A stretch of 64,000 nucleotides of DNA from Mangrovitalea sediminis (GCF_002514725.1 NZ_NTLB01000001.1:434001-498000); one strand, 5' to 3'; shown: positions 20,237 to 33,400, counted from the first letter of the stretch. Notes: generated by a model not told the origin, from the letters alone. Made by a program: numbers and translations.

Positions 20237-22171
20237 TCAATGTTCGCCCGCGGGGCGTCCAACCCCATCATCAGGCCGACCACCCTGATCTGTCGACGGC
20301 CGCTCTTCGCTATCCGAAGACAATGAAGCACCACCTCCATGCCCCTTGTCGTCCCAACCTTTCGGCGGTCGGGGGTCATTACCGGCCATGATGTCGGTGA
20401 TTTGGTCGCTGTCGATGGTTTCATACTTCATCAACGCCTCCGCCATCTTGTGCAGCTTATCCATGTGATCGACCAAGAGCTGCTTGGCTCGATCGTAACA
20501 ATCGTCGATGATCGTACGCACTTCTTCATCAATGCGCTGAGCCGTTTCCGGCGAGTACACGCGAGCACTGTGGCCAGCAGAACGCCCCAGGAAAACTTCC
20601 TCGCTTTCTTCGTCGTACATCAGCGGACCCAACTTTTCCGATAGCCCCCACTTGGTGACCATGCTGCGAGCCAATTCGGTCGCCCGCTTGATATCGTTGG
20701 ACGCTCCCGTTGTCACGCCCTCATGCCCCAGTGTCAGCTCTTCAGCGATACGCCCCCCGAACAAACTGCATATCTGGCTGATCAGGTAGCGCTTACTGTG
20801 GCTATACCGATCTTCCTCAGGCAGGAACATGGTTACGCCGAGCGCACGACCACGAGGGATAATACTGACCTTATACACAGGGTCATGCTCCGGCATCAGA
20901 CGCCCGACAATGGCATGCCCAGCCTCGTGATAGGCGGTATTCCGTTTTTCTTTCTCCGACATCACCATGGACTTCCGCTCGGAGCCCATCATGATTTTAT
21001 CCTTCGCAAGCTCCAGCTCTTCCATGGAAACCAGTCGCTGATTACGACGCGCCGCAAACAGCGCCGCCTCGTTCACCAGATTGGCCAAATCGGCACCGGA
21101 AAATCCTGGCGTGCCACGCGCAATCACACCGGGCTCGACGTTATCGGCCAACGGAACCTTACGCATGTGAACCTTGAGAATCTGCTCACGGCCGATGATA
21201 TCAGGCAGACCGACCACGACTTGTCGGTCAAAACGACCAGGACGCAACAGCGCCGGATCAAGAACATCGGGACGGTTGGTGGCCGCAATGACGATGACAC
21301 CTTCGTTGCCTTCGAAACCATCCATTTCCACCAACAACTGGTTCAGCGTCTGCTCACGCTCGTCATGGCCACCGCCAAGACCCGCTCCACGATGACGCCC
21401 CACCGCATCGATTTCGTCGATGAAAATGATGCAGGGACTCTGTTTCTTCGCCTGCTCGAACATATCCCGCACTCGAGAAGCGCCGACACCAACGAACATC
21501 TCGACAAAATCCGAACCGGAAATCGAGAAAAAGGGTACTTTGGCCTCACCCGCGATAGCTTTCGCCAGCAGCGTTTTACCCGTCCCCGGCGAGCCCACCA
21601 TGAGCACACCCTTGGGAATACGGCCACCCAGACGCTGGAATTTGCTCGGGTCGCGCAGAAAATCAACGATTTCCTTAACGTCCTCTTTTGCCTCGTCAAC
21701 ACCGGCGACATCGGCAAAGGTCGTTTTAATCTGATCTTCGCTCATCAGGCGGGCCTTACTCTTACCAAAGGCCATAGGGCCCTTGCCCCCACCACCGCCT
21801 TGCATTTGCCGCATGAAGAACATAAAAACGGCGATGATCACCAGAATCGGGAAAGAGGCGACCAGCAACTGAGTCCAGATACTTTGCTGCTCCGGCTGCT
21901 TACCGACAACTTCGACGTTATGACTCAACAAGTCATCCATCAACTTGTTATCGGCAACGGCGGGACGCACGGTCTGAAAGTGACTGTTGTCGTCACGGAC
22001 ACCGTTAATATCCAGTCCATCAATGGTGACTTTCTTCACCTGGCCGTTCTGGACCATCTGGATGAACTGGGAATAATTGACTTGCTGGCCGGTGGTGGTC
22101 GGACTGAAGTTCTGGAACACCATCAGCAGCACGGCGGCTATAATCAGCCAGAGAACCAGATTCTTTGCCAT
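20237..22171 (-). CDS. ftsH: ATP-dependent zinc metalloprotease FtsH
   Basis: Membrane-anchored AAA+ protease that removes misassembled membrane proteins, LpxC and others. [19 protein letters not shown] forms the first membrane helix and [19 protein letters not shown] the second. The AAA domain has Walker A GSPGTGKT, Walker [10 protein letters not shown] and the second region of homology; the zinc site is HEAGH. A Gly/Ser/Asp-rich tail follows. The ATG at 22171 fits E. coli FtsH; a TTG three codons earlier is also possible. 644 residues. Confidence 0.97.
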   Translation of the reverse strand: MAKNLVLWLIIAAVLLMVFQNFSPTTTGQQVNYSQFIQMVQNGQVKKVTIDGLDINGVRDDNSHFQTVRPAVADNKLMDDLLSHNVEVVGKQPEQQSIWTQLLVASFPILVIIAVFMFFMRQMQGGGGGKGPMAFGKSKARLMSEDQIKTTFADVAGVDEAKEDVKEIVDFLRDPSKFQRLGGRIPKGVLMVGSPGTGKTLLAKAIAGEAKVPFFSISGSDFVEMFVGVGASRVRDMFEQAKKQSPCIIFIDEIDAVGRHRGAGLGGGHDEREQTLNQLLVEMDGFEGNEGVIVIAATNRPDVLDPALLRPGRFDRQVVVGLPDIIGREQILKVHMRKVPLADNVEPGVIARGTPGFSGADLANLVNEAALFAARRNQRLVSMEELELAKDKIMMGSERKSMVMSEKEKRNTAYHEAGHAIVGRLMPEHDPVYKVSIIPRGRALGVTMFLPEEDRYSHSKRYLISQICSLFGGRIAEELTLGHEGVTTGASNDIKRATELARSMVTKWGLSEKLGPLMYDEESEEVFLGRSAGHSARVYSPETAQRIDEEVRTIIDDCYDRAKQLLVDHMDKLHKMAEALMKYETIDSDQITDIMAGNDPRPPKGWDDKGHGGGASLSSDSEERPSTDQGGRPDDGVGRPAGEH

Positions 22172-22270
22172 GTCGTTCAAGGTACTCTACCTGTGAGTGA
22201 AGTGTCGCGCAGGACACCCTTCGGCAACCTTACACCAATTATACGGTGTGTCGCCAGAGGTGGACCGGCG

Positions 22271-22897
22271 CTAGGGCCTGAAACCCTTACAGACCTGATA
22301 CTGCTCGCGGGAACGTGCCCGCGACGCATCCGGCTTGCGACTGCTTACGCTGGAAAAGCTCTCTTTCATCTCGCTTAGCAAGGCATCAAAACCTTCGCCC
22401 TGAAAGACCTTCGCTACGAATGCTCCTCCCGGAGCGAGCACCTGACGCGCCATATCGAGAGCCAACTCAACCAGATACATGGCCCGGGGAATGTCGACCG
22501 CAGCCATACCACTCATATTGGGGGCCATATCTGAAATTACAATGTCTGCGCGCCGATCCCCAAGCAGGTCGAGCAGTTCATTCAGTACTGCCTCTTCCGT
22601 AAAGTCACCCTGGACAAAGGACACACCTGCCAAAGGGTCCATCGGCAATATATCGCTGGCAATCACGACCCCCTTGTCACCAACCAACTGCGAAGCGACC
22701 TGCGACCAACCTCCGGGTGCCGCGCCGAGATCCACCACAACCTGCCCTGGCCGAAACAAACGGTCACGCTGGTCGATTTCCAACAGCTTATAGCTCGCAC
22801 GGGACCGATAACCATCGGCCTGCGAACGCTTGACGTAAGGATCGTCAAAGTGCTCGCGCAACCAGCGACCACTCGATTTGGAACGGGCCAATACCAC
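22271..22897 (-). CDS. rlmE: 23S rRNA 2'-O-methyltransferase RlmE (FtsJ/RrmJ)
   Basis: SAM-dependent methylation of U2552 in the 23S A loop, a late 50S assembly step. The SAM site is [14 protein letters not shown]; the K-D-K-E catalytic set is represented by [21 protein letters not shown], and [11 protein letters not shown]. 208 residues. Upstream of ftsH, as usual, and divergent from yhbY. Confidence 0.96.
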   Translation of the reverse strand: MVLARSKSSGRWLREHFDDPYVKRSQADGYRSRASYKLLEIDQRDRLFRPGQVVVDLGAAPGGWSQVASQLVGDKGVVIASDILPMDPLAGVSFVQGDFTEEAVLNELLDLLGDRRADIVISDMAPNMSGMAAVDIPRAMYLVELALDMARQVLAPGGAFVAKVFQGEGFDALLSEMKESFSSVSSRKPDASRARSREQYQVCKGFRP

Positions 22898-23056
22898 CTC
22901 CGCTCAGTTAATCACCTTCAACGCACGCCAACACTCGGGACAACCCCGGATTCACGGGCCGACGGGCGACTGATAGACTATAAGCTTTAAAGTATACCGC
23001 ATCGTTCCGGGGAGACCTCGGACGTTTTTTAATCTTCCCGATCAAGAGAATTCATC

Positions 23057-23368
23057 ATGAGTCTGTCCGCGGAACAACGCCGGCAATATCGCGCAATCGC
23101 CCACAACCTGAAACCCGTTGTCATGGTGGGCGAGAAAGGGCTTTCCGAGGGTCTGAAACAGGAGTTGGAGCGAGCGCTGGACGACCACGAGCTCATCAAG
23201 GTCAAAATAGCCTCCAACGACCGCGAAGAACGCCAGGAAATTGTCGAAGAAATTTGCACGGCAACCGGTGCCGAGCTTGTCCAGAGTATTGGCAAAATCG
23301 CGGTCATTCTGCGTCGCGCAGCAAAACCCAACCGCAAGCTGTCAAACCTGATCCGCGCCCTTACCTGA
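23057..23368 (+). CDS. yhbY: YhbY family RNA-binding protein (CRM domain)
   Basis: A 103-residue KH-like CRM-domain protein associated with 50S precursors in E. coli. Diagnostic stretch: LKPVVMVGEKGLSEGLKQELERAL, and the GxxG-like core. It faces away from rlmE across a 160-base intergenic region, the common arrangement, and converges on greA with a shared terminator. Confidence 0.94.
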   Translation: MSLSAEQRRQYRAIAHNLKPVVMVGEKGLSEGLKQELERALDDHELIKVKIASNDREERQEIVEEICTATGAELVQSIGKIAVILRRAAKPNRKLSNLIRALT

Positions 23369-23381
23369 CACTACAAGCCTC

Positions 23382-23421
23382 AAAAACAAAGAAGCCGGCA
23401 TTTGCCGGCTTCTTTGTTTTT
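23382..23421. terminator. Bidirectional terminator between yhbY and greA
   Basis: A perfect 19-bp inverted repeat (AAAAACAAAGAAGCCGGCA and its complement) with a two-base centre; A and T runs on the two sides serve both strands. Confidence 0.92.
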
Positions 23422-23439
23422 CTTCGACCCGTCACACGG

Positions 23440-23916
23440 TTACAAGTGCTCGATCCGGTCGATTTCGTACTCGACGATACCCGACGGCACCTTGACCGGC
23501 ACCACATCTCCCTCAGACTTGCCGATAAGAGCGCGGGCGATAGGTGATGAGACCGAAATCTTACCTGCCTTGATATCCGCCTCGTCATCACCGACGATTT
23601 GATAGGTAACCTCTTCGTCCGTATCGAGATTTATCAGGTGTGCGGTCACGCCAAAAATTACTTTCCCCGTGTTTTCAATGCGCGTCACATCGATCACCTG
23701 GGCCGCAGACAGCTTGCTCTCGATCTCCTGAATGCGCCCCTCGATAAACCCCTGCTGCTCGCGCGCAGCATGATACTCGGCATTTTCCTTGAGATCACCG
23801 TGCTCTCGCGCTTCCGCAATAGCCTCGATGACCCGCGGTCGCTCTACCGATTTCAATTGTTTCAGCTCTTCGCGGAGTTTTGCCTCTCCAGCGGCCGTCA
23901 TTGGCACTCTATTCAT
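23440..23916 (-). CDS. greA: Transcription elongation factor GreA
   Basis: Rescues backtracked RNA polymerase by stimulating transcript cleavage. The N-terminal coiled coil holds the acidic tip ([18 protein letters not shown]), and the C-terminal domain contains [23 protein letters not shown]. 158 residues. ATG overlaps the carB stop by 4 bases. Confidence 0.97.
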   Translation of the reverse strand: MNRVPMTAAGEAKLREELKQLKSVERPRVIEAIAEAREHGDLKENAEYHAAREQQGFIEGRIQEIESKLSAAQVIDVTRIENTGKVIFGVTAHLINLDTDEEVTYQIVGDDEADIKAGKISVSSPIARALIGKSEGDVVPVKVPSGIVEYEIDRIEHL

Positions 23917-26900
23917 GATGCATCATTTCCCGCATGCAAATCCTGTAAACGACGAACCTTCCGCTCAGGCCCGAACTTGATGGCCCGACAAAACGCCTCT
24001 CCACCTGCCAGCGTCGTGGTGTAGGTCACTTTGTGCTGCAACGCAGACTGCCGAATCTGAGCCGAATCAGCAATTGCCTTGCGCCCTTCCGTCGTATTAA
24101 CGATCAATTGAATTTGCTTGTTTTTGATCGCATCAACAACATGTGGCCGACCTTCACGCACCTTCTTGACGATCTGGACCTCGACACCCGCATCAGCAAT
24201 CACCTTGGCCGTCCCTGGGGTGGCCACGATGGAGAAGCCGGCATCGCGGAGATCTTTCGCCAACTGTGCCGCGCGATCCTTATCCATCTCACGCACTGAA
24301 ATAAAGGCCGTGCCCTTCTCCGGTAGCCGCTCACCCGCTGCCAAAGCAGCCTTGGCAAAGGCTTCATCGAAGCTGTCGCCAATGCCCATCACTTCTCCCG
24401 TCGACTTCATTTCCGGCCCGAGAATCGGGTCGACACCAGGGAATTTGTTGAACGGGAATACGGATTCCTTAACCGAATAGTAGGTCGGGACAACCTCCTC
24501 TGTGAAGCCCTGCTCTTGCAGAGACTTCCCTGCCATGCAACGCGCCGCAATGCGCGCCAGGGGCACCCCCGTCGCCTTGGAGACAAAAGGCACGGTACGC
24601 GAAGCCCGGGGATTGACCTCGATAACGTAGATCTCGCCATCCTGCCAGGCCAACTGGACGTTCATCAGTCCAACGACTTCGAGCTCCAAGGCCATGCGCT
24701 TGACCATATCGCGCATATCGTCCTGGACCTCAGCGGGCAAGGTGTAGGGTGGCAGCGAACAGGCCGAGTCACCCGAGTGAACACCCGCCTGCTCAATGTG
24801 CTGCATAATCCCGCCGATAACGACATTCTTACCGTCGCTAATGGCGTCGATATCGACTTCGATGGCCGCATTCAGGAAGTGATCCAAGAGGACCGGGCTG
24901 TCATTGGAGACCAGCACCGCATCGCGCATGTAGCGAATCAGTTCTTCTTCCTCGTAGACGATCTCCATCGCCCGTCCACCCAACACATAGGAGGGACGCA
25001 CAACCAGCGGGTAACCGATGCCTCGGGCAGCAACGATACCTTCCTCATGACTGCGCACTGTCGCGTTTGGCGGCTGGCGCAACCCGAGACGATTGATCAT
25101 CTGCTGGAACCGCTCACGATCTTCTGCACGGTCGATCGCATCTGGCGAGGTACCAATAATGGGCACACCCGCCTGCTCCAGGCCTCGCGCCAACTTGAGC
25201 GGTGTCTGTCCGCCGTATTGCACGATAACACCCAGCGGCTTTTCAACCTGTATGATTTCGAGCACATCTTCCAGCGTAATCGGCTCGAAGTAGAGACGGT
25301 CAGACGTGTCGTAATCGGTTGAAACCGTTTCAGGATTGCAGTTGATCATGATGGTTTCATAACCATCTTCGCGCATGGCCAAGGAGGCATGCACGCAGCA
25401 ATAGTCGAACTCGATCCCCTGACCGATACGATTGGGACCACCACCGATAACGACCATCTTCTGACGATCCGTAGGGGCAGCCTCACACTCCTCCTCGTAG
25501 GTGGAGTACATATAGGCCGTCGACGACGCGAACTCCGCCGCACAGGTATCGACACGTTTAAAGACCGGCCGCACGCCGACATCGTGACGGTGTTTGCGAA
25601 AGCTGACCTCCGAGATACCCAGCAAGGCCGCCAGGCGCGTATCGGAAAAACCCTTACGCTTGAGCCGGAAGATGGTATCGCGGTCCAGTTCGCCCTTGGC
25701 GGTAGTCTTGAGCGCCTCTTCCTCTCGAACGATATCTTCGATCTGAACCAGATACCAGGGATCAACATGTGTGTGACGGAAGACTTCGTCGACAGTCATA
25801 CCCATGCGGAAAGCATCGGCAATAAACCAGATACGGTTCGCACCGGGAACATTGAGTTCACGGATCAGGATATCCCGGTCGTCGGCATTCGCCGGATCCA
25901 GCCTCGGTTCGAAGCCGGCGGAGCCGACCTCCAATCCCCGCAACGCTTTCTGCAACGATTCCTGGAAGGTGCGGCCAATCGCCATCACCTCACCCACCGA
26001 TTTCATCTGCGTAGTCAGCCGCGCATCGGCCTGAGGGAACTTCTCGAACGTGAAGCGAGGCACCTTGGTAACGACATAGTCGATGCTGGGCTCGAACGAC
26101 GCCGGAGTGACACCGCCGGTAATTTCGTTGCGCAACTCGTCAAGGGTATAACCCACGGCCAGCTTGGCCGCGACCTTGGCAATCGGGAAGCCGGTTGCCT
26201 TGGATGCCAGGGCAGACGAACGCGACACCCGCGGGTTCATCTCGATCACCACCATGCGGCCTGTCGTCGGGCTTACGCCGAACTGAACATTGGAACCGCC
26301 GGTTTCCACACCGATCTCACGCAATACCGCCAGAGAGGCGTCGCGCATGATCTGATATTCCTTGTCGGTCAGAGTCTGCGCTGGCGCAACCGTGATCGAA
26401 TCACCAGTATGCACACCCATGGCATCGAAGTTTTCGATCGCGCAAACGATGATGCAGTTGTCGTTGCGGTCACGGACAACTTCCATCTCATACTCTTTCC
26501 AGCCGATCAGGGATTCGTCGATCAGAAGTTCACTGGTCGGTGACAGATCGAGACCACGGGTACAGATTTCTTCGAACTCTTCCCGGTTATAGGCGATACC
26601 GCCACCAGAGCCCCCCATGGTAAAGGACGGGCGAATGATGCAGGGGAAGCCGATATTATCGAGAACCTGATAGGCCTCTTCCATGCTGTGCGCAATCGCA
26701 GCCCGCGGCGTTTCCAGACCGATGGCCTTCATCGCCTTGTCAAAACGCTCACGGTCCTCAGCCTTGTCGATGGTATCGGCGTTAGCGCCGATCATTTCAA
26801 CGCCGTATTTCTCGAGGACACCGTGACGCTCCAGGTCCAGGGCGCAGTTCAGCGCCGTCTGGCCGCCCATGGTCGGCAGCAGGGCGTCGGGGCGTTCACG

Positions 26901-27137
26901 CTCGATAATTTTCTCGACGGTTTTCCAGGTGATGGGTTCAATATAAGTAGCGTCGGCCATAACCGGATCGGTCATGATAGTGGCGGGGTTCGAGTTCACC
27001 AGGACAACCCGGTAGCCCTCTTCCCGAAGCGCCTTACAGGCCTGTGCGCCCGAGTAATCGAACTCACATGCCTGGCCGATGACGATGGGCCCAGCCCCCA
27101 GAATCAGAATACTTTTGATGTCGGTACGCTTTGGCAT
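23913..27137 (-). CDS. carB: Carbamoyl-phosphate synthase large subunit
   Basis: Makes carbamoyl phosphate from bicarbonate, ATP and ammonia delivered by CarA, feeding pyrimidine and arginine synthesis. 1074 residues with the two homologous ATP-grasp halves (each beginning with [17 protein letters not shown]- and [16 protein letters not shown]-type motifs), the oligomerisation region between them, and a C-terminal MGS-like allosteric domain. A short intergenic gap with a hairpin separates it from carA. Confidence 0.98.
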   Translation of the reverse strand: MPKRTDIKSILILGAGPIVIGQACEFDYSGAQACKALREEGYRVVLVNSNPATIMTDPVMADATYIEPITWKTVEKIIERERPDALLPTMGGQTALNCALDLERHGVLEKYGVEMIGANADTIDKAEDRERFDKAMKAIGLETPRAAIAHSMEEAYQVLDNIGFPCIIRPSFTMGGSGGGIAYNREEFEEICTRGLDLSPTSELLIDESLIGWKEYEMEVVRDRNDNCIIVCAIENFDAMGVHTGDSITVAPAQTLTDKEYQIMRDASLAVLREIGVETGGSNVQFGVSPTTGRMVVIEMNPRVSRSSALASKATGFPIAKVAAKLAVGYTLDELRNEITGGVTPASFEPSIDYVVTKVPRFTFEKFPQADARLTTQMKSVGEVMAIGRTFQESLQKALRGLEVGSAGFEPRLDPANADDRDILIRELNVPGANRIWFIADAFRMGMTVDEVFRHTHVDPWYLVQIEDIVREEEALKTTAKGELDRDTIFRLKRKGFSDTRLAALLGISEVSFRKHRHDVGVRPVFKRVDTCAAEFASSTAYMYSTYEEECEAAPTDRQKMVVIGGGPNRIGQGIEFDYCCVHASLAMREDGYETIMINCNPETVSTDYDTSDRLYFEPITLEDVLEIIQVEKPLGVIVQYGGQTPLKLARGLEQAGVPIIGTSPDAIDRAEDRERFQQMINRLGLRQPPNATVRSHEEGIVAARGIGYPLVVRPSYVLGGRAMEIVYEEEELIRYMRDAVLVSNDSPVLLDHFLNAAIEVDIDAISDGKNVVIGGIMQHIEQAGVHSGDSACSLPPYTLPAEVQDDMRDMVKRMALELEVVGLMNVQLAWQDGEIYVIEVNPRASRTVPFVSKATGVPLARIAARCMAGKSLQEQGFTEEVVPTYYSVKESVFPFNKFPGVDPILGPEMKSTGEVMGIGDSFDEAFAKAALAAGERLPEKGTAFISVREMDKDRAAQLAKDLRDAGFSIVATPGTAKVIADAGVEVQIVKKVREGRPHVVDAIKNKQIQLIVNTTEGRKAIADSAQIRQSALQHKVTYTTTLAGGEAFCRAIKFGPERKVRRLQDLHAGNDAS

Positions 27138-27184
27138 CTCTTCGTTAACCTGTCCTAAGCTCGTGTCTCGCGTGCGGATTCCGG

Positions 27185-27205
27185 CGACGCCGTCAAACGG
27201 CGTCG
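27185..27205 (-). other. Hairpin between carA and carB
   Basis: A perfect 9-bp stem CGACGCCGT / ACGGCGTCG around three bases in the 76-base carA-carB gap. There is no T tract, so a role in mRNA stability or differential expression is more likely than termination. Confidence 0.55.
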
Positions 27206-27213
27206 GGCTGGGG

Positions 27214-28353
27214 TCATGCGCCTCGATGTTGCTCCATCAAGCGGATGAATTCGTCAAACAAGGGCGCCATATCATGCGGCCCCGGGCTCGCTTCCGGGTG
27301 CCCCTGGAAACTGAACGCCGGCACGTCAGAACGCCGAACACCCTGTAGCGAACCGTCAAACAGGGATTTGTGTGTCGGCACCAGACAATCCGGCAGGGAC
27401 CCTTCGTCGACGGCAAAACCATGGTTCTGGCTGGTGATCATCACCGTACCGTCGGCGATGTTCTGCACCGGGTGATTCGCACCATGATGGCCAAACTTCA
27501 TTTTTACTGTGCGGGCACCGCTGGCCAGCGCCAGCAACTGGTGACCCAGGCAGATACCGAAAATCGGAATACGCTTAGTCAGCAATGACTCGATCGCACT
27601 GATCGCGTAGTCGCATGGTTCCGGGTCGCCAGGGCCGTTCGACAGGAAAATTCCATCGGGCTGCATCGCCAGCACGTCTTCCGCCGAAGTCTGCGCTGGA
27701 ACCACCGTCAAATCGCAACCGCGATCCGCCAACATGCGCAGGATGTTATGCTTGACGCCGTAATCAAAGGCAACCACCTTGAAACGCGATTGATCAGGGG
27801 TGCCATACCCCGTCTCCAATGCCCAACTACCCTGCCGCCACTGGACACTGTTCTCACGGGTGACTTCCTTCGCCAGATCCATGCCTTTCAGGCCGGGGAA
27901 TGCCTTTGCCAGGGACAGCGCCTGGGCCTCGTCCAACTGGTCACCAGCGATGATAGCCCCGTTCTGGGCGCCCTTTTCACGCAAAATCCGAGTCAGACGA
28001 CGGGTATCGATATCGGCGATGGCTACAATGTTGTTGTCGCGCAGGTACTGGTCCAGCGATTTCTCGCAGCGCCAGTTACTGGCCATTAGGGGAAGATCGC
28101 GAATAACCAGGCCGGCGGCCCAAATGCGATCGGATTCGACATCCTCGGCATTAACGCCGGTATTGCCGATATGGGGATAAGTCAGGGTCACAATCTGGCG
28201 CGCATAGGAGGGGTCCGTCAGGATTTCCTGGTATCCGGTCATCGCAGTGTTGAAGACAACTTCACCACTGGTCTGTCCGTCGGCGCCGATAGCCGTTCCC
28301 CTGAAAATGCTTCCGTCCGCGAGCGCAAGGATTGCAGGTTTGCTCAAGGCCAT
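27214..28353 (-). CDS. carA: Carbamoyl-phosphate synthase small subunit
   Basis: Glutamine amidotransferase subunit that feeds ammonia to CarB. 379 residues. The N-terminal CPSase domain contains [17 protein letters not shown]; the class I amidotransferase domain has [13 protein letters not shown] (catalytic Cys) and the His/Glu pair in [12 protein letters not shown]. It is preceded by a structured leader. Confidence 0.97.
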   Translation of the reverse strand: MALSKPAILALADGSIFRGTAIGADGQTSGEVVFNTAMTGYQEILTDPSYARQIVTLTYPHIGNTGVNAEDVESDRIWAAGLVIRDLPLMASNWRCEKSLDQYLRDNNIVAIADIDTRRLTRILREKGAQNGAIIAGDQLDEAQALSLAKAFPGLKGMDLAKEVTRENSVQWRQGSWALETGYGTPDQSRFKVVAFDYGVKHNILRMLADRGCDLTVVPAQTSAEDVLAMQPDGIFLSNGPGDPEPCDYAISAIESLLTKRIPIFGICLGHQLLALASGARTVKMKFGHHGANHPVQNIADGTVMITSQNHGFAVDEGSLPDCLVPTHKSLFDGSLQGVRRSDVPAFSFQGHPEASPGPHDMAPLFDEFIRLMEQHRGA

Positions 28354-28570
28354 GTCCTCTTGTACCGTCGTGGGCTGGGGAGCACGTAGGCAAATTCAGG
28401 TCGCAAAAAAGCGAGAGGGAGCTCTTACAACTCCGTCCCGCCCTTTTTTGTCTTAGGAATTGCCGAACACGCAATAAGCAGCAGTTAAACTGCCTTATTG
28501 TAAAAAATTTAGGCCGCCAATGTCCACGACAATGCGCACCTAATCTGTAGATTCAGCGCTAAAGAGCCTC
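28354..28570 (-). promoter_or_regulatory. carA leader: palindrome and terminator-like stem
   Basis: Two structures lie between dapB and carA. First, CAATAAG-(2 bases)-GCAGTT-A-AACTGC-CTTATTG (28472-28500), a nearly continuous 13-bp inverted repeat. Second, AAAAAAGCGAGAGGGAG (28405-28421) against CTCCGTCCCGCCCTTTTTT (28431-28449), an imperfect stem ending in six T on the minus strand, 52 bases before carA. carAB attenuation is known in pseudomonads; attenuation here is inferred. The second element could instead be the dapB terminator. Confidence 0.5.
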
Positions 28571-29380
<810 letters not shown>

Positions 29381-29433
29381 CTATCCAATCCTTTCCGTCT
29401 GCTGCAAACCAAAGCGGCACCCCAGCCTGCCAT

Positions 29434-30558
29434 TTAGAACTTCATGTCTTCAAAGAAGTTTTTCACTCCTTCAAACCACGAACTCTTACGTGGAGCGTGC
29501 TGGCTACCGTTACTCTCATCCAGGGTTTTCTGGAACTCATCAAGCAAGTCTTTCTGGCGTTTGGTGAGATTCACCGGCGTCTCGACGACAACGCGACACA
29601 GCAAATCCCCGGGACCTCCCCCCCGAACCGGCGCAACACCCTTGCCGCGCAACCGGAACAACTTGCCGGTTTGCGTCTCCGGCGGGATCTTGAGCTTGAC
29701 CCGGCCATCCAGCGTAGGCACTTCCAGCTCACCGCCCAGAGAGGCATCAATAATACTGATGGGTACTTCACAATAGAGATTGCGACCGTCACGGGCAAAA
29801 ATTCTGTGTTCCCGCACAGCAACCTGCACATAAAGGTCGCCTGCCGGACCACCACTGACACCCGGCTCGCCCTCGCCCGCAAGGCGAATGCGGTCACCGG
29901 TATCGACACCCGGCGGAACCTTAACAGAAAGCGTCTTTTCTTCCTCTACCTGCCCCATGCCATGACAGGCCTTACAGGGCGACCGGATAACCTTGCCCGC
30001 ACCGCGACAGTGAGGACACGTCTGCTGGACAGAAAAGAACCCCTGCTGCATGCGGATCTGTCCCGCCCCTCGACAGGTACTGCAGGTCTCAGGCTGGGTG
30101 CCCTTTTCTGCACCACTGCCACCACAGGTCTCACAGTCGACATGCCCCGGCACACGGATCTTCACCGTGGTACCTCGAACAGCCTCTTCAAGATCCAGTT
30201 CGAGGGTATAACGAAGATCAGCACCGCGGGTCGTACGACCGCGCGCAGCCCCACCGAAAATATCGCCAAAGACATCGCCAAAGATATCGGCAAAACTGGC
30301 GCCCCCGCCCCCAAAACCGGCACCGGCCTGGCCATCCACACCGGCATGTCCGAACTGGTCGTAGGCTCCGCGCTTCTGCTCATCCGAAAGGACTTCGTAA
30401 GCTTCGCTCGCTTCCTTGAATTTTTCCTCGGATTCCTGATCGCCCGGATTTCGGTCCGGGTGATACTTCATCGCCAGCTTACGGTAGGCCCGTTTGATTT
30501 CTTTATCGTCCGCCGTTCGGGCGATACCCAGAACCTCGTAATAATCGCGCTTGGCCAT
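29434..30558 (-). CDS. dnaJ: Chaperone protein DnaJ
   Basis: Hsp40 co-chaperone that loads substrates on DnaK. J domain with HPD (residues 33-35 region), Gly/Phe-rich linker, then four zinc repeats [24 protein letters not shown] and CKACHGMG, and the C-terminal substrate domains. 374 residues. Follows dnaK, from which it is separated by an 11-bp hairpin. Confidence 0.97.
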   Translation of the reverse strand: MAKRDYYEVLGIARTADDKEIKRAYRKLAMKYHPDRNPGDQESEEKFKEASEAYEVLSDEQKRGAYDQFGHAGVDGQAGAGFGGGGASFADIFGDVFGDIFGGAARGRTTRGADLRYTLELDLEEAVRGTTVKIRVPGHVDCETCGGSGAEKGTQPETCSTCRGAGQIRMQQGFFSVQQTCPHCRGAGKVIRSPCKACHGMGQVEEEKTLSVKVPPGVDTGDRIRLAGEGEPGVSGGPAGDLYVQVAVREHRIFARDGRNLYCEVPISIIDASLGGELEVPTLDGRVKLKIPPETQTGKLFRLRGKGVAPVRGGGPGDLLCRVVVETPVNLTKRQKDLLDEFQKTLDESNGSQHAPRKSSWFEGVKNFFEDMKF

Positions 30559-30633
30559 GATACTCGTTTATCCGTTTTGTCGTGGACAGCACACCAAAAC
30601 CCGCTGCCCCGTTTTCAACCGTTATGAATGACA

Positions 30634-30659
30634 AGACGCGGGAGAATCCTCCCGCGTCT
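30634..30659 (-). terminator. Hairpin between dnaK and dnaJ
   Basis: A perfect 11-bp stem AGACGCGGGAG / CTCCCGCGTCT with loop AATC, 26 bases after dnaK. Only a poor T tract follows (TTGTCATT), so it is likely a partial terminator or processing site that sets the DnaK:DnaJ ratio. Confidence 0.65.
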
Positions 30660-30684
30660 GGACGCTCAACTGCAACGCCTGCAA

Positions 30685-32607
30685 TTAACGCTTATCGTCC
30701 TTGACCTCTTCGAACTCCGCATCAACTGCGTCATCCGATTCGCCGCTCGCCTTTTCACCGGAGGCTCCTGCAGCTTGCGCCTGCTCTTCCTGAGCACTGT
30801 ACATTTTTTGCGCCAACTCAGATGAGGCTTCCGTCAAAACCTTGGTCTTGGCCTCAATGTCATCCTTGTCATCACCCTTCAAGGCTTCTTCCAGATCCTT
30901 GATGGCAGCTTCGATCTTCTCTTTCTCTTCAGCCGTCGCCTTATCGCCAGCCTCTTCCAGGGTCTTGCGCACAGCATGCACCATGCTGTCGCCCTGGTTA
31001 CGCGCTGCGACCAGGTCTTCAAACTTACGATCTTCCTCGGCATTCGCCTCGGCATCACGCACCATCCGCTCGACCTCTTCATCGCTCAGACCTGAGGACG
31101 CCTTGATAACGATGGACTGCTCCTTGCCGGTAGCCTTGTCTTTAGCAGACACGTTCAGGATACCGTTGGCATCGATATCGAAGGTCACCTCAATCTGGGG
31201 CAGGCCACGCGGTGCCGGCGGAATATCGGACAGATCAAAACGGCCCAGCGATTTGTTCTGGGACGCCTGCTTGCGCTCACCCTGAACCACATGAATAGTG
31301 ACCGCTGTCTGGTTATCGTCGGCTGTCGAGAAAGTCTGCGATTTCTTGGTCGGAATCGTCGTATTCTTCTCGATCAGCGGCGTCGCAACCCCACCCATGG
31401 TTTCAATGCCCAGCGTCAGCGGGGTCACGTCAAGCAGCAAAACATCTTTCACATCACCAGAAAGCACGGCTGCCTGAATCGCAGCACCGATCGCAACGGC
31501 CTCATCCGGGTTCACATCCTTACGCGGTTCCTTGCCGAAGAAATCTTTTACCTTCTGCTGAACCAGCGGCATGCGGGTTTGGCCGCCCACCAGGATCACT
31601 TCGTCGATACCGCCCGACTTCAGGCCCGCATCCTGCAACGCAATACGGCATGGTTCCAGACTGCGCTCAACCAGATCCTCTACCAGCGACTCCAGCTTGG
31701 CCCGCGTCACCTTGACGTTAAGGTGCTTGGGTCCTGTCTGGTCGGCAGTGATATAAGGCAGATTGACGTCGGTCTGCTGCGCTGAAGACAGCTCGATTTT
31801 CGCTTTCTCAGCAGCTTCTTTCAGACGCTGCATGGCCAGAGAATCGCCGGTCAGGTCGATGCCGGAATCTTTCTTGAACTGCTCAGCCAGGTAGTTGATC
31901 AACTTCAGGTCGAAGTCTTCACCGCCCAGGAAGGTGTCACCGTTGGTCGCAAGCACTTCAAACTGATGCTCACCATCAACGTCTGCGATCTCGATAATCG
32001 AAATATCGAAAGTACCGCCACCCAGGTCGTAAACCGCGATAGTGCGGTCGCCACCCTTCTTGTCCAGACCATAAGCCAGCGCCGCAGCGGTCGGCTCGTT
32101 AATGATCCGCTTAACATCCAGCCCGGCAATTTTACCTGCGTCCTTGGTCGCTTGACGCTGGCTATCGTTGAAGTAAGCCGGAACCGTAATAACCGCTTCG
32201 GTCACCGCCTCACCCAGATAGTCTTCAGCGGTTTTCTTCATCTTTTTCAACACTTCCGCGGAAATCTGCGGAGGCGCCATCTTCTTGCCTTTTACCTCAA
32301 CCCAGGCGTCACCATTATCGGCCTTGGCGATCTTGTAAGGCACCATCTTGATATCTTTCTGTACGACGTCGTCCTGAAAACGGCGACCGATCAAGCGCTT
32401 GATGGCATACAGCGTGTTGTGCGGGTTAGTCACCGCTTGACGCTTGGCCGACTGGCCAACCAGCGTCTCGCCTTCATCGGTATAGGCGATGATCGACGGC
32501 GTCGTGCGATCGCCCTCGGCATTCTCGATTACTTTGACCTTGTCGCCATCCATAATAGCGACGCAGGAGTTTGTCGTACCCAGGTCAATACCAATTATCT
32601 TGCTCAT
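30685..32607 (-). CDS. dnaK: Chaperone protein DnaK (Hsp70)
   Basis: ATP-dependent folding chaperone, 640 residues. Signatures: [30 protein letters not shown] and [14 protein letters not shown]; the substrate domain and an Ala/Gly/Ser-rich acidic tail ending EEVKDD follow. Preceded by its own sigma-32-like promoter and by grpE. Confidence 0.98.
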   Translation of the reverse strand: MSKIIGIDLGTTNSCVAIMDGDKVKVIENAEGDRTTPSIIAYTDEGETLVGQSAKRQAVTNPHNTLYAIKRLIGRRFQDDVVQKDIKMVPYKIAKADNGDAWVEVKGKKMAPPQISAEVLKKMKKTAEDYLGEAVTEAVITVPAYFNDSQRQATKDAGKIAGLDVKRIINEPTAAALAYGLDKKGGDRTIAVYDLGGGTFDISIIEIADVDGEHQFEVLATNGDTFLGGEDFDLKLINYLAEQFKKDSGIDLTGDSLAMQRLKEAAEKAKIELSSAQQTDVNLPYITADQTGPKHLNVKVTRAKLESLVEDLVERSLEPCRIALQDAGLKSGGIDEVILVGGQTRMPLVQQKVKDFFGKEPRKDVNPDEAVAIGAAIQAAVLSGDVKDVLLLDVTPLTLGIETMGGVATPLIEKNTTIPTKKSQTFSTADDNQTAVTIHVVQGERKQASQNKSLGRFDLSDIPPAPRGLPQIEVTFDIDANGILNVSAKDKATGKEQSIVIKASSGLSDEEVERMVRDAEANAEEDRKFEDLVAARNQGDSMVHAVRKTLEEAGDKATAEEKEKIEAAIKDLEEALKGDDKDDIEAKTKVLTEASSELAQKMYSAQEEQAQAAGASGEKASGESDDAVDAEFEEVKDDKR

Positions 32608-32683
32608 CGAATAGCTCCAATCCTGAATCCTGTTGAGGACTTAAACCTGAAATCTTGGGCAGATTACGCACCATTTAGAGCCC

Positions 32684-32712
32684 TATATTGGCTCCCATTT
32701 CGAGTTTTCAAG
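32684..32712 (-). promoter_or_regulatory. Probable sigma-32 promoter of dnaK
   Basis: On the minus strand CTTGAAA (exact -35 consensus) is followed after 14 bases by CCAATATA (consensus CCCCATnT). The -35 overlaps the last codons of grpE. Confidence 0.65.
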
Positions 32713-33319
32713 CCTGCTGATTGACATTCCCTGCAGAGTCAGGCTTCGAAACAACGACCATAGCCGGTCTTACCAACCGGTCATTGAGCAAATAGCCTTT
32801 CTGCATAACAGCCACAACGGTATTGGGTTCGGCATCCGGCGCCGCCACCATCGACATCGCTTCGTGCACTTGCGGATCGAAGGGCTCGCCCAGCGGGTTG
32901 ACCTGCTCCACATTGAACTTACGCAAACTGGCAACGAACATCTTGAGCGTCATCTCGACACCCTCACGAATCGTCGTCAGCAGCTCTTCACCCTCGCTGG
33001 CGCCAGTGCTCTCAACCGCCTTTTCCAGGCTATCGACGACAGGCACCAGCTCACGAACAAACTTTTCAAGCGCAAACTTATGCGCCTTCTCCACATCCAA
33101 CTCAGCGCGGCGACGCACATTCTGCATTTCCGCCTGGGCCCGCAACGCCTGCTCTTTCAGGTTATCCACCTGAGCCTTCAGCGCAGCCACCTCGCTGTCG
33201 GCGGGTTCGACGGCATCACCCTGCCCCGCTTCCGCCTGCACTTGCTCGGCATCAGAGGCGAGATCCTCTCTCGGCTCATCTGCCATCGAATTCTCGTTAC
33301 GAGTCTCCTCTGCGCTCAT
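32708..33319 (-). CDS. grpE: Nucleotide exchange factor GrpE
   Basis: Releases ADP from DnaK. An acidic N-terminus is followed by a long coiled coil (about residues 45-100, LKAQVDNLKEQALRAQAEMQNVRRR) and the beta domain with NPLGEPFDPQVHEAM and VVAVMQKGYLLNDRLVRPAMVVVS. The ATG at 33319 has GCAGGAGAG ahead of it; an upstream extension of nine codons has none. 203 residues. Heat-shock controlled through the promoter upstream. Confidence 0.96.
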   Translation of the reverse strand: MSAEETRNENSMADEPREDLASDAEQVQAEAGQGDAVEPADSEVAALKAQVDNLKEQALRAQAEMQNVRRRAELDVEKAHKFALEKFVRELVPVVDSLEKAVESTGASEGEELLTTIREGVEMTLKMFVASLRKFNVEQVNPLGEPFDPQVHEAMSMVAAPDAEPNTVVAVMQKGYLLNDRLVRPAMVVVSKPDSAGNVNQQA

Positions 33320-33400
33320 CGGCACTCTCCTGCAACTTATTTGCACACTACGTTCGTTGAGTCACGCCAGGGCCATGGAGGCCTGGAAGTCTTTGCCGCT

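Noticed and set aside
20723-22378. 551-codon plus-strand frame opposite ftsH
   Set aside because: Antisense shadow of a highly conserved gene; His/Arg/Thr-rich composition typical of reverse-strand reading.
28262-28474. Arg-rich minus-strand frame overlapping the carA start, as a real gene
   Set aside because: TTG start without ribosome site and overlaps carA; kept only as a possible leader peptide in the carA finding.
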